The notes beneath the pieces are model-generated. The model did no database searches. It saw only the letters and a list, made by a program, of their open reading frames with translations, and was not told the DNA's origin. The position numbers and the translations under genes are program-made. DNA of 22,305 bases, from positions 1-22,305 of the IMG/VR virus record IMGVR_UViG_3300032050_000883, one strand, 5' to 3'. This document shows, piece by piece, positions 15,374 to 22,305 of the stretch (its first letter is position 1; the number at the start of each line of letters is the position of its first letter). The stretch comes from a virus.

Positions 15374-17378
15374 AACCGCCGAGCGTCCTAGATAGACCCA
15401 ATGCACCTAGACCAGTACCGAGCACTTGAGAAGCCATAGATGGTGGCGGTGCGTATGATGTCTGGGTCGAGTTCAAGCCTACAGGTATGCCGCGAAGCAA
15501 GTTGCTGTACTGGCCCAGCGTCTCCATTGGGTAGTCGCGCTGACGCAGGAAGTCTGCGTAAGCTTGGTCGAGGTATTGCTGCTGTAGACCGCGTTGCTCA
15601 CTCGCTGCCGCCGCTTGGGCTTGCAGACGCTGGAGGTCCGACTGCTGCTGATACTGACCGAGGTTGCCAAGGGTCTGACCCATCTGCCCTGCTGCCTGTA
15701 ACCCGGCAAGACCTTGAGAGGCACCAAACTGGCGCGACTGTTCTGCGAGACGCTGCGCTTCAAGCCCTTGCTGCTGGTTAGCGAGCATAGCCTGCATGTA
15801 GTTCTGTGAGCCAAGCTGCTGCGTATTCATCAGCGCTTCGAGGTTCTGTGAGCCTACCTGCAACCCAGCCTGCTGGTTAGCCAGCGCTGCGCGCATCGCT
15901 TGTTCAGCATTTAGCCCCTGTGTCTGCAACTGAGCAGCTTGGTTCTGCACGTTCGCCTGCTGTGCTGCCGACAAGTTAGCCAACGAAGTCTGCATGCCGA
16001 TATTAGCACCAAGCTCCTGAGTACCTAGTTGTGACTGCAGGTTTGACTGCGCACGGGTAACGTCTACGCCTTGGTTAGCAAGCGCAGCACGTAGTGCGCT
16101 GTCCGCGTTCATCCCCTGTGCTTGGAACTGCTGCGCTTGGTTATTGACCCGCGCCTGCTGCTCGTTCGACAGGTTCTGCATCGCCGTCTGCAGACCGATG
16201 TTAGCGCCAAGCTCTTGAGTACCCAACTGCGACTGTAGGTTCTGTTGTGCCCGCGTTACATCTACGCCTTGGTTAGCAAGTGCGGCGCGCAGCGCGCTAT
16301 CAGCATTCATCCCCTGTGCTTGGAACTGCGTTGCTTGGTTGTTGACCCGTGCCTGCTGCTCGTTCGACAAGTTAGCCAGAGCCGCCTGCATGCCAGTCTG
16401 GAGACCCAACTCCTGCTGACCCAATGCTGCTTGCAAGTTAGTCTGACCTGCGGTCATGCCTGCTGCGCGGTCACGCTCAAACTGAGCTTGCGCATTCTCA
16501 AACGCCGCTTGCGAACCACGTGCTTGGATATCACCTAGCTGCGTACCCAGATTACGCTCACGCTCTAGACCGGCAAGTAGCTGACGGCTACCGCCATAGG
16601 TGCCCTGACGCGCAGCGCCAAGGTCTTGGGCAAGCTGGCTCTTCTTCGCGTCTGTAATGGCTTCGCGCTTCTGTGTGTCTACTACGCTTTGCACATAGGG
16701 AGACATATACTGGTCGGCTTGCGCCTGCCCGAACTGCTCTGGAGCAGACATACGCAACTGTTCAAGTGGGCCTTGGCCAAAAGAAGTCTGAGCACCCTGC
16801 ATAGTAGGCGCGCTAACCTGCTGCGCTGATACCTGCTGAGTAGGTCCAAACTGGAACGCATTTAGGCTCGGGTTGTACCCCGTCTGCGCTCCCTGCATGT
16901 CGGAAGAGCTAACCTGCTGCGCGCCTACGTCACGTGTTCCACCCATTTGAAACGCATTTAGGTTCGGATTATACCCGGTCTGGGCAGTGCCCATCATAGG
17001 CGCGTTTTGCTGCTGAGCAGCTACTCCCATAGCAGGACCCATCTGGTACTGCTGAAGCTGTGGGCCACTGACCTGCTGCGCATTAAACTGCGACGGGTTA
17101 TAGTTCTGCTGCAGTGCACCAAGCCCTGCTTGGTAAGCAAGTGCTGAGCCAGTACCGTACTGGTTCGGTGCACCCATGTTTAGCACATTCTGCTGAATTT
17201 GCTCTTGGGCCGGAGTGTAGCCTGCGATGCGCTGCTGGCTATACGGTGTATACTGCGTGTTGAGCGCGCCTTGCGCGCCTTGCATGAGGCTTTCAAAATA
17301 CGGACGTGCGTATTCGGGCAGGTTGCTCGAAGTAGTAGTTACTTCTTGTTTCGTGGGTGCGCTAGAACCGCCAGCCAT
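15372..17378 (-). CDS. Gln/Ala-rich repeat virion protein, putative internal core or tail protein
   Basis: 668 residues, ATG 17378 with AGGAG 6 bases upstream. It is very rich in Gln, Ala and Asn and nearly lacks charge in the repeats. The N-terminus (YARPYFESLMQGAQGAL) and the middle (DQYMSPYVQSVVDTQKREAI, then GGSRQLLAGLERERN) match a pattern I recognise in virion proteins of environmental phages. Around 130-195 there are two copies of a 32-residue unit with GYNPSLNAFQ. From about 319 to 516 there are three 66-residue units (LGTQELGANIG start), the first two nearly identical, then a degenerate tail. The 66-residue period equals six 11-residue turns, fitting a long coiled or stacked helix. 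Its place upstream of the transglycosylase and giant protein suggests a T7 gp15-like core/ejection component. The exact function is unknown. Confidence 0.75.
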   Translation of the reverse strand: MAGGSSAPTKQEVTTTSSNLPEYARPYFESLMQGAQGALNTQYTPYSQQRIAGYTPAQEQIQQNVLNMGAPNQYGTGSALAYQAGLGALQQNYNPSQFNAQQVSGPQLQQYQMGPAMGVAAQQQNAPMMGTAQTGYNPNLNAFQMGGTRDVGAQQVSSSDMQGAQTGYNPSLNAFQFGPTQQVSAQQVSAPTMQGAQTSFGQGPLEQLRMSAPEQFGQAQADQYMSPYVQSVVDTQKREAITDAKKSQLAQDLGAARQGTYGGSRQLLAGLERERNLGTQLGDIQARGSQAAFENAQAQFERDRAAGMTAGQTNLQAALGQQELGLQTGMQAALANLSNEQQARVNNQATQFQAQGMNADSALRAALANQGVDVTRAQQNLQSQLGTQELGANIGLQTAMQNLSNEQQARVNNQAQQFQAQGMNADSALRAALANQGVDVTRAQSNLQSQLGTQELGANIGMQTSLANLSAAQQANVQNQAAQLQTQGLNAEQAMRAALANQQAGLQVGSQNLEALMNTQQLGSQNYMQAMLANQQQGLEAQRLAEQSRQFGASQGLAGLQAAGQMGQTLGNLGQYQQQSDLQRLQAQAAAASEQRGLQQQYLDQAYADFLRQRDYPMETLGQYSNLLRGIPVGLNSTQTSYAPPPSMASQVLGTGLGALGLSRTLGG
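15831..16424 (-). repeat. Three tandem 198-bp coding repeats in the 668-residue protein
   Basis: Units start (high coordinate) at 16424, 16226 and 16028, exactly 198 bases apart. Units 1 and 2 encode nearly identical 66-residue segments (NEQQARVNNQA, MNADSALRAALANQGVDVTRA). Unit 3 is diverged in its second half. In-frame tandem duplication is evident. Confidence 0.9.
16794..16985 (-). repeat. Two tandem 96-bp coding repeats in the 668-residue protein
   Basis: Units start at 16985 and 16889, 96 bases apart, and encode 32-residue segments AQTGYNP(N/S)LNAFQ followed by an AQQVS segment. A partial third copy (AQTSFGQG) follows. Confidence 0.8.
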
Positions 17379-17381
17379 AAC

Positions 17382-17813
17382 TTACTCCTGTATATCCAAA
17401 GGTAGTTCAAACGACTGCAGGGTTGCTTTATACCCCTCGTCCCGGAACACCCGTTCCCAACCTACGCGCCCATGTGCTTCTATCGCGTCACACTTATTGT
17501 CCTTAGCCCAATTACGGAGCATATCCAACATAGGCTTTTTCCACACTGCGCTTTCCTTACCACCGCACATCTCTAAGGAAAGGCACCGCTTGCGTGGGTA
17601 GTCTATAAACCGAGTTATTACAGCACCCTTTATATCATCACCATCGAAAGCAATCCATAGCGGATAATCATATTCTAGCACGAGAGCTAGCACGTCTTCG
17701 GTTTCGTATTTACCTTGGCTATGCGCAACGGCGTCCCGCACGTACTGCTCCACCTGCGGCCATATATTGGGCACAAGCTCTTTCGGCACCGCAGATACGC
17801 GAACCTCGCTCAT
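17382..17813 (-). CDS. GNAT-like acetyltransferase-fold phage protein
   Basis: 143 residues; ATG 17811-17813 overlaps the upstream TGA by 4 bases (ATGA), implying coupled translation. The pattern fits a GNAT fold: an N-terminal helix pair (PKELVPNIWPQVEQYVRDAV), strands around YPLWIAFDGDDIKGAVITRF and KRCLSLEMCGG, a helix with WKKPMLDMLRNWAKDNKC, a strand AIEAHGRVGWERVF and a last strand KATLQSFELPL. The canonical acetyl-CoA loop (Q/RxxGxG/A) is not obvious; CGGKESAVW sits in its place. Similar small GNAT-like proteins are common inside phage structural operons, where their substrate is unknown. It may modify a virion or host protein, or be a structural descendant without activity. Only 3 bases separate it from the next gene. 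Confidence 0.65.
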   Translation of the reverse strand: MSEVRVSAVPKELVPNIWPQVEQYVRDAVAHSQGKYETEDVLALVLEYDYPLWIAFDGDDIKGAVITRFIDYPRKRCLSLEMCGGKESAVWKKPMLDMLRNWAKDNKCDAIEAHGRVGWERVFRDEGYKATLQSFELPLDIQE

Positions 17814-20680
17814 GCTAGACCTTTCCGAACTTTAGTGTCTTCGCCGCGCTTCGCTTTCTTGCGTGCTTTATGGGCCTTATCCATCAGGGAGTATAGTTTG
17901 GCAGTGCCGCGCTTATCGCTACCACCGCCTATGCGTTTAACTGCTTCTGGTGTGAACAGTACTTCGTCGCGGGCGACACGTGCTTCCTGCTTGCCACCGA
18001 TACGTGCGCGTATCGAGTCGCTTACTCCGTCACCGGGTCCTTGCAGTGGGCGTCCGCCCATGCGGGCCAGAAGCTCCATACCTGCATTACTGCTGCCATT
18101 ACCGAGTTCCGATACGGTACGTGCGTCTACGACAAAAGAGCCGTTACGCATGTCTACTTCACCGCCACGGGCAAATTCACCGAAGTTATCATACGACTGC
18201 ATGCCACTAGGTACGTCAGTAGGTGCCTGCCGGGACGCAGCAAGCTGGTCCTGCAGCTGCTGTAACTGGGCGTATACCCCACTTAGGTCGGTGGATGCAG
18301 GTGTAGGTATAGCATCGAAGCGCGAGTCAATCTGCCCCAACCGGTCGTAGACCCCACTCAGGTCCGTAGCTGCGGGTGAAGGCAGGCTATTGAAGCGTGA
18401 GTCGATTTTCCCAAGACGGTCGTAAACTCCGCTCAAGTCGGTAGCTGCAGGTGTGGGCAGGCTGTTGAAGCGCGAGTCGATTTGTCCAAGACGGTCGTAG
18501 ACACCGCTTAGGTCCGTAGCTGCAGGTGCAGGCATGTTGCTCAGACGTGAGTCTAGGCTTCCCAACTGGTCGTAAACCCCACTAAGGTCAGTGGATGGGA
18601 TACTTTCAAAACGTGAGTTTATCTGCCCCAACTGGTCGTACACCCCACTCAAGTCAGTGGCTGGCATGTTGCTTAGACGTGAGTCCAAATTGCCCAGCTG
18701 TGAGTAAACACCGCTCAAGTCGGTGGACGGGATGCTGTCGAAGCGCGAATTTATCTGCCCCAGCTGGTTGTCGAGTTCAGAGTCTAGCTGCCCTATCTGC
18801 TCACCAAACCTATTTTCCAGCTGCCCAAACCGGTCGTAGACCCCACTCAAGTCAGTAGTGGGCAGCGTATTAAACCGTGAGTCTATCTGGTTAAACCGGT
18901 CATTTAGACCGGAGTCTATTTGGTTGAACTGGTCGGCAAAGTTAGTCTCAACCTGCCCAAGCCGGTTGTTTAGCCCCGAGTCCAGCTGGTTGAACTGGCT
19001 AGCAAAGTTGTTCTCAAGCTGCCCAAACCGGTTATTGAGGCCAGAGTCTATATTGTTAAACTGGTCAGCGAAGTTAGTCTCAACCTGCCCAAGCCGGTTG
19101 TTTAGCCCCGAGTCCAGCTGGTTGAACTGGCTAGCAAAGTTGTTCTCAAGCTGCCCAAACCGGTCGTTGATACCGGTAAGCGCCGGAGTTATAGAGTCCT
19201 GCATGATATTGAACCGGGAGTCGTACTGGTTAAACCGGTCGTCAATACCTGAGTCTATCTGCCCCAACTGCTCACCAAAGCGGCTTTCAAGCCGTCCAAA
19301 CCGGTCATCAAGCGCACTGTAGTCAGGGTTAATTATGCTGTCTTCCATACGCCCAAACCGGTCGTATAGGCCGGTGAGGAAAGCTTCATCGTACCCCCCG
19401 AAACCACCAGTAGCGTTACCGCCACCACCGCCACCCGCTATTGGGTTAGGGTTAGGGATTAGATTTGTGGAAGGGCGGTTAAAGCTCATTATCTCCCCGG
19501 CCCCGGAAGGGGGAAGGCCAGCGTAATCAGGCCGCATCGACGCAGTTATAGCACCGGGACTATTTGCACTAAAATAGTTCACCATAGACTGAAAATCATT
19601 GGATGCTGGCAGTGATGCAAGACCGCCCTCGGCAAACCCATACTGGGCCCGCTCTTCGGGGGTTAGCTCATTTACTGAACGAGGCGGTGGGTTAGATGGA
19701 GTAAAGTACTTATGCTCCGCGCCGCCAGAAGCCTGCATCTGCGCTGGAGATTGGAAAGACAGCTCACGCTTACCGGGCACATACGGGCCATTATAGTTGG
19801 ACTTATATTCGTCCTCTTCGTTGTAAGTGGGCATCTTCGGCTGCATCGCGCCTGACACAGAGCTAAGCAATCCTGTACCAGCCAGCATAGGCGCAGCTTT
19901 AGTTATCATGCCGGGAGTGCCAGCAGGTAGCCCCTGAGTTACACTTTGCCCGAACTTGGAGAGCAAACCACCAGCAGCTGGAGCAGTGGTGCCAGCGGTA
20001 GTAGCAGCATTCGACGCTAGGCCAGCGATATTAGTACCCGACCCAATAGCACCATTAGTGACAGCTAAGGCTGGGCTGCTCACTGCGCCTGCGGCACTGG
20101 TAAGGGTAGGTGCAACAGTACCGGCACCCATATTGGCCCCGAACATTCCGGCACTATCACCCAACAAGCCAGCGGCATTACCGCCAAGAATAGAGCCGCC
20201 AGCACCAACAGCGCCAGCAAGACCAGCACCACCGAAGGCACCGAGGCCAGCCATAAGACCTTTGCTCAAGTCTCCAGTAAGTGCAGTCTGTCCTGCGGCT
20301 ACCATACCAGCAGCGAGTGGGGCACCGACACCAGTAGCAGCAAGACCGAAGCCGATAAGTGTTGGAAGAAGTTTACCGAGCCAGCCAGCTTCGGGCAGAC
20401 CAGTATGTGGGTTGATTGTAAGAGAGCCGCCATGCGCCATAGCTAGCTGCTGCAGCCCGTTGACTTCACCGGGGGTCATATGCACGAGCATCTTGTCGTC
20501 GCCACGACCGTAGCTCTGTAGCTGCTTAGCCATAGGGTTCTGAGTTACGGACAGACCACCAACCGCAGGCATACCGCCAGTAGTGCCGGGAACCATAGCA
20601 CCAAGCTGGGGAGCAGACCCTGTTACTGAAGCATTCGACGCTGAGTTAATAATCGGTGGCATGGTGCGCGTGTCCGTCAT
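17810..20680 (-). CDS. Repeat-rich coiled-coil virion protein with Gly/Ala membrane-like region
   Basis: 956 residues, ATG 20680. Residues 63-110 hold MLVHMTPGEVNGLQQLAMAH then GGSLTINPHTGLPEAGWL, a module I recognise from environmental phage structural genes. Residues about 105-175 form a long Gly/Ala hydrophobic stretch that could insert in membranes. Residues about 465-800 are an almost uninterrupted 11-residue repeat of RFGQLENNFAS type, then TDLSGVY-starting units of 22 or 25 residues. The C-terminus has two related modules, GSFVVDARTVSELGNGSSNAG and DEVLFTPEAVKRIGGGSDKRG, each ending with L..(L/M). The last 30 residues are very basic. It is probably an elongated trimeric or dimeric virion component: a tail fibre-like shaft, tail needle or internal core protein. 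It sits between the appendage gene and the GNAT-like gene. The function is unproven. Confidence 0.75.
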   Translation of the reverse strand: MTDTRTMPPIINSASNASVTGSAPQLGAMVPGTTGGMPAVGGLSVTQNPMAKQLQSYGRGDDKMLVHMTPGEVNGLQQLAMAHGGSLTINPHTGLPEAGWLGKLLPTLIGFGLAATGVGAPLAAGMVAAGQTALTGDLSKGLMAGLGAFGGAGLAGAVGAGGSILGGNAAGLLGDSAGMFGANMGAGTVAPTLTSAAGAVSSPALAVTNGAIGSGTNIAGLASNAATTAGTTAPAAGGLLSKFGQSVTQGLPAGTPGMITKAAPMLAGTGLLSSVSGAMQPKMPTYNEEDEYKSNYNGPYVPGKRELSFQSPAQMQASGGAEHKYFTPSNPPPRSVNELTPEERAQYGFAEGGLASLPASNDFQSMVNYFSANSPGAITASMRPDYAGLPPSGAGEIMSFNRPSTNLIPNPNPIAGGGGGGNATGGFGGYDEAFLTGLYDRFGRMEDSIINPDYSALDDRFGRLESRFGEQLGQIDSGIDDRFNQYDSRFNIMQDSITPALTGINDRFGQLENNFASQFNQLDSGLNNRLGQVETNFADQFNNIDSGLNNRFGQLENNFASQFNQLDSGLNNRLGQVETNFADQFNQIDSGLNDRFNQIDSRFNTLPTTDLSGVYDRFGQLENRFGEQIGQLDSELDNQLGQINSRFDSIPSTDLSGVYSQLGNLDSRLSNMPATDLSGVYDQLGQINSRFESIPSTDLSGVYDQLGSLDSRLSNMPAPAATDLSGVYDRLGQIDSRFNSLPTPAATDLSGVYDRLGKIDSRFNSLPSPAATDLSGVYDRLGQIDSRFDAIPTPASTDLSGVYAQLQQLQDQLAASRQAPTDVPSGMQSYDNFGEFARGGEVDMRNGSFVVDARTVSELGNGSSNAGMELLARMGGRPLQGPGDGVSDSIRARIGGKQEARVARDEVLFTPEAVKRIGGGSDKRGTAKLYSLMDKAHKARKKAKRGEDTKVRKGLA
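18293..18856 (-). repeat. Tandem TDLSGVY coding repeats (66/75 bp units)
   Basis: Seven full units, each starting TDLSGVY, of 44, 22, 22, 25, 25, 25 and 25 residues, followed by an eighth partial unit from 18292 down. The 25-residue units add a Pro/Ala spacer to the 22-residue form. Unit lengths are multiples of 11 or 11 plus a linker. Confidence 0.9.
18899..19162 (-). repeat. Near-perfect 132-bp tandem duplication in the hendecad coil
   Basis: Units 19031-19162 and 18899-19030 encode the same 44 residues (RFGQLENNFASQFNQLDSGL and onward) with very few base changes; an 81-base stretch beginning at 18961 and 19093 is almost identical. It is a recent in-frame duplication of four 11-residue repeats. 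Confidence 0.92.
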
Positions 20681-20688
20681 CTCGTATC

Positions 20689-21633
20689 CTATCTTGTGAT
20701 TACGCTTATAGCGCCAATTTCACCAAAACCAAAGACCGGAAGTGGTGCTACTCGTGTTACCGGCGGAAATTGTGCCGAAACATGCGTAATACCTATAATC
20801 GCAGATGGTGTAGCTGGGATTGCAGGGGTTACACCGGGGCTGGCAGCGACCGCAGGAAAGTGCTCAATCGACACGCCTGTATTCTCGACGCGCCACATAA
20901 TTTCGATATAGCCATTGTCCGCAGGAATATCGACCACGATAGGTGTTACGGCAATAAGATGCGACGGGTCCCCCGCAGATTTACGCGACGGTATGGTAAA
21001 CCGACTGTTAGAATTGGCGATGTCAGTCCCGTTGTACCGCAGCCAAATGTCGATGTCCTGCTGGTCGTTGGTCGTGTTCTTGAACTGGATGCTATAGGAC
21101 ACATTATAGATGCCCTGCTGCGCAAAGGTTATGCGTGAACTACTGACGATGGAGATGCCGTTGGGAAACTCGTCACCGTTAAGAGTAAGTGCATAAGCAA
21201 CGGCCACACTCGCAGCGGTCTGGTCTTGGTCGCTCGTTAGCTGGTTATATGATGTCGATACGTAACGGCCATCACCATAGAGGAAGTCGGCGTAAAGCCG
21301 GTTCGTCATGATTTGGTCTGAAATCTGAGCGCCGTTACGGTGGCCATCCGAAATCAACGCAGAGGTACGAATGCCGTCGGAGTCTTGGTAGTTAATCTGC
21401 GCCTGCACCGCGCTTAGGGTCGTCGTGGCAACGCTGGTCGCGTTTATCGAAGTGCCGCTAAAGCTGCCACCTACAAACTCGTCGGCTGTATACTTCTGCG
21501 CATTGTTGGGTGTGCGCGAGTCCAGCTGGGAGAAGTAGTTTTCTATGACGCGCATAAACTGCCGCATATACTGCGGGTCGTATTCTGTTGGAGCGTTGGG
21601 TAGCGGCGCGGCCTTAAACCTATCAAGTGCCAT
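20689..21633 (-). CDS. Virion appendage/tail-fibre-like protein with C1q/TNF-like C-terminal domain
   Basis: 314 residues, ATG 21633 overlapping the upstream stop by one base (TAATG). The N-terminal 40 residues (LDRFKAAPLPNAPTEYDPQY, then MRQFMRVIENYFSQLDS) are a common virion-attachment start in podovirus appendages, ending in a helix. Residues about 45-130 are Ser/Thr/Ala-rich, likely a beta-rich connector. From about 140 to 285 the strand pattern GIYNVSYSIQFKN, IDIWLRYNGTDIANSNSRF and NGYIEIMWRVENTGVSIEHF fits the jelly-roll of C1q/TNF-like phage domains, which form trimers and often bind glycans or cap fibres. The Pro-rich ASPGVTPAIPATPSAI is followed by a final strand. The likely role is receptor recognition or particle decoration. 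It is followed 8 bases later by the repeat protein gene. Confidence 0.75.
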   Translation of the reverse strand: MALDRFKAAPLPNAPTEYDPQYMRQFMRVIENYFSQLDSRTPNNAQKYTADEFVGGSFSGTSINATSVATTTLSAVQAQINYQDSDGIRTSALISDGHRNGAQISDQIMTNRLYADFLYGDGRYVSTSYNQLTSDQDQTAASVAVAYALTLNGDEFPNGISIVSSSRITFAQQGIYNVSYSIQFKNTTNDQQDIDIWLRYNGTDIANSNSRFTIPSRKSAGDPSHLIAVTPIVVDIPADNGYIEIMWRVENTGVSIEHFPAVAASPGVTPAIPATPSAIIGITHVSAQFPPVTRVAPLPVFGFGEIGAISVITR

Positions 21634-22305
21634 TAGCGGCGTCCGTCAGGTCGTGCGTCTAGGCGCGGTGCACCTAACTGCCACTGTACCCCAAGCTCAC
21701 CGGAAGAAACTTTTAGCGCCATCTGACGTGCACGGGCACGGACAAACACTTGGTCTGTATAAGCACCGACTGAAGTCTCAATAACACGCTGGCTATCCGC
21801 AGGGTCCACACGGAACGCACTACCGGGGAAGTTGCGTGGCCGAACAGTCAGCGTCACTTCTGGAGCTTCAGCAGTCGAGCCGTCAAAGCTTATGTCGGGT
21901 ATCATACGCCTAGTGAGCATGAAGTTGTCGCCGTCATCGAGGTCAAAGTCAGACGACTGGATGTAGCTGTCCATAGGCAACTCGTCGTCATTTACCCCAA
22001 GTTCGTGGGAGTATAAGTAGCCACTGGTTGCACCGCCCGTCGTGTTCGCAGCTTGCGGGTAGTAGCGTATAGAAGTGTCGAGCCACGCTGTGCGGGGTAT
22101 ATAGCCATAATACCAGATACGTTCGAGGTGGTTGTAGACCACATAGGCGTTGTTATAGTCGCTATCTGCGGTGGGGTAGAACCACCAGACTTCGTTCCAC
22201 TGCTCGTTAGTACCACATATAACTTGGTCGGCTTGCTGAAGATTGAAGTCATTGAATACGTGGTTACGCAAGGTGCAAGGCAGCGTCTCGACGCGACCGG
22301 TATAA
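21633..22305 (-). CDS. Phage stabilisation/tail-type structural protein, C-terminal 223 residues
   Basis: The frame is open to the right edge: eleven more codons (YTGRVETLPCT) precede the apparent TTG at 22271, so the gene continues beyond the window and its start is not visible. LRNHVFNDFNLQQADQVICG, TNEQWNEVWWFYPTADSDYN, YVVYNHLERIWYYG and RTAWLDTSI, followed by SYIQSSDFDLDDGDNF and RRMIPDISFDGS, are the repeated aromatic/beta pattern of the phage stabilisation protein family of P22 and marine podoviruses. These proteins close the head-tail junction or form the short-tail tube/nozzle, keeping DNA in the capsid. Its presence is the best evidence here for a short-tailed morphology. The last codons share one base with the next start. 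Confidence 0.75.
   Translation of the reverse strand, partial: YTGRVETLPCTLRNHVFNDFNLQQADQVICGTNEQWNEVWWFYPTADSDYNNAYVVYNHLERIWYYGYIPRTAWLDTSIRYYPQAANTTGGATSGYLYSHELGVNDDELPMDSYIQSSDFDLDDGDNFMLTRRMIPDISFDGSTAEAPEVTLTVRPRNFPGSAFRVDPADSQRVIETSVGAYTDQVFVRARARQMALKVSSGELGVQWQLGAPRLDARPDGRR

Noticed and set aside
18293-19162. Possible CRISPR-like regularly spaced repeats
   Set aside because: The repeats are contiguous, in frame and code for protein, with no unique spacers.
18858-19322. 154-codon + strand frame with repeated PESSWLNWLAKL-like units
   Set aside because: It is the complementary-strand shadow of the hendecad repeats of the 956-residue protein; its repeats come from the DNA duplication.
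19443-19457. GGGTTAGGGTTAGGG, telomere-like or G-quadruplex-forming string
   Set aside because: It encodes the Asn-Pro-Asn-Pro linker of the 956-residue protein. There are only three close G tracts, and the context gives no reason for a DNA role.

Overview
The window is part of a tailed double-stranded DNA bacteriophage genome. It is probably a podovirus (short tail) of an aquatic bacterium, of the kind known mainly from environmental virus sequencing. The evidence is the mix of compact replication genes on one strand and very large, repeat-rich virion genes on the other, with almost no intergenic space. Base composition looks balanced by eye. There is no integrase, RNA polymerase, DNA polymerase, tRNA gene or CRISPR array here. 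The host cannot be named from the sequence.

Left part (1-6739, + strand) is the DNA metabolism module. In order it holds the C-terminal end of a PD-(D/E)XK (Cas4/AddB-like) nuclease with a Cys cluster, a small HNH-like basic protein, an SNF2-type helicase, a short gap with a candidate promoter/operator, a conserved hypothetical protein, an acidic-tailed Cys-containing protein that may bind single-stranded DNA, a small helix-turn-helix protein, a 944-residue primase-helicase fusion and a 66-residue hypothetical protein. A strong intrinsic terminator at 6785-6819 closes the module.

Right part (6818-22305, - strand, transcribed right to left) is the virion module. In transcription order it holds the C-terminal part of a phage-stabilisation/tail-type protein running off the right edge, a jelly-roll-ended appendage protein, a 956-residue coiled-coil repeat protein, a GNAT-like protein, a 668-residue Gln/Ala-rich repeat protein, a virion lytic transglycosylase and a 2315-residue giant polyvalent protein. 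The last three or four resemble, by size, order and content, the internal core/ejection proteins of T7-like phages: a repeat scaffold, a peptidoglycan hydrolase and a huge membrane-interacting protein. Genes overlap by 1 or 4 nt or lie a few bases apart, so this looks like one operon with translational coupling; its promoter is outside the window.

The two modules converge at 6740-6820. The features most worth a second look are an HExxxH plus EExxAE zincin-like signature in the giant protein, an 11-residue (hendecad) repeat system with very recent duplications in the 956-residue protein, a 66-residue (6 x 11) repeat in the 668-residue protein, and a perfect TTGACA-C-TGTCAA palindrome before the second half of the replication genes. 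No stretch over 300 bases lacks a gene; the three largest gaps (1991-2065, 3645-3707 and 6740-6817) are each under 80 bases.
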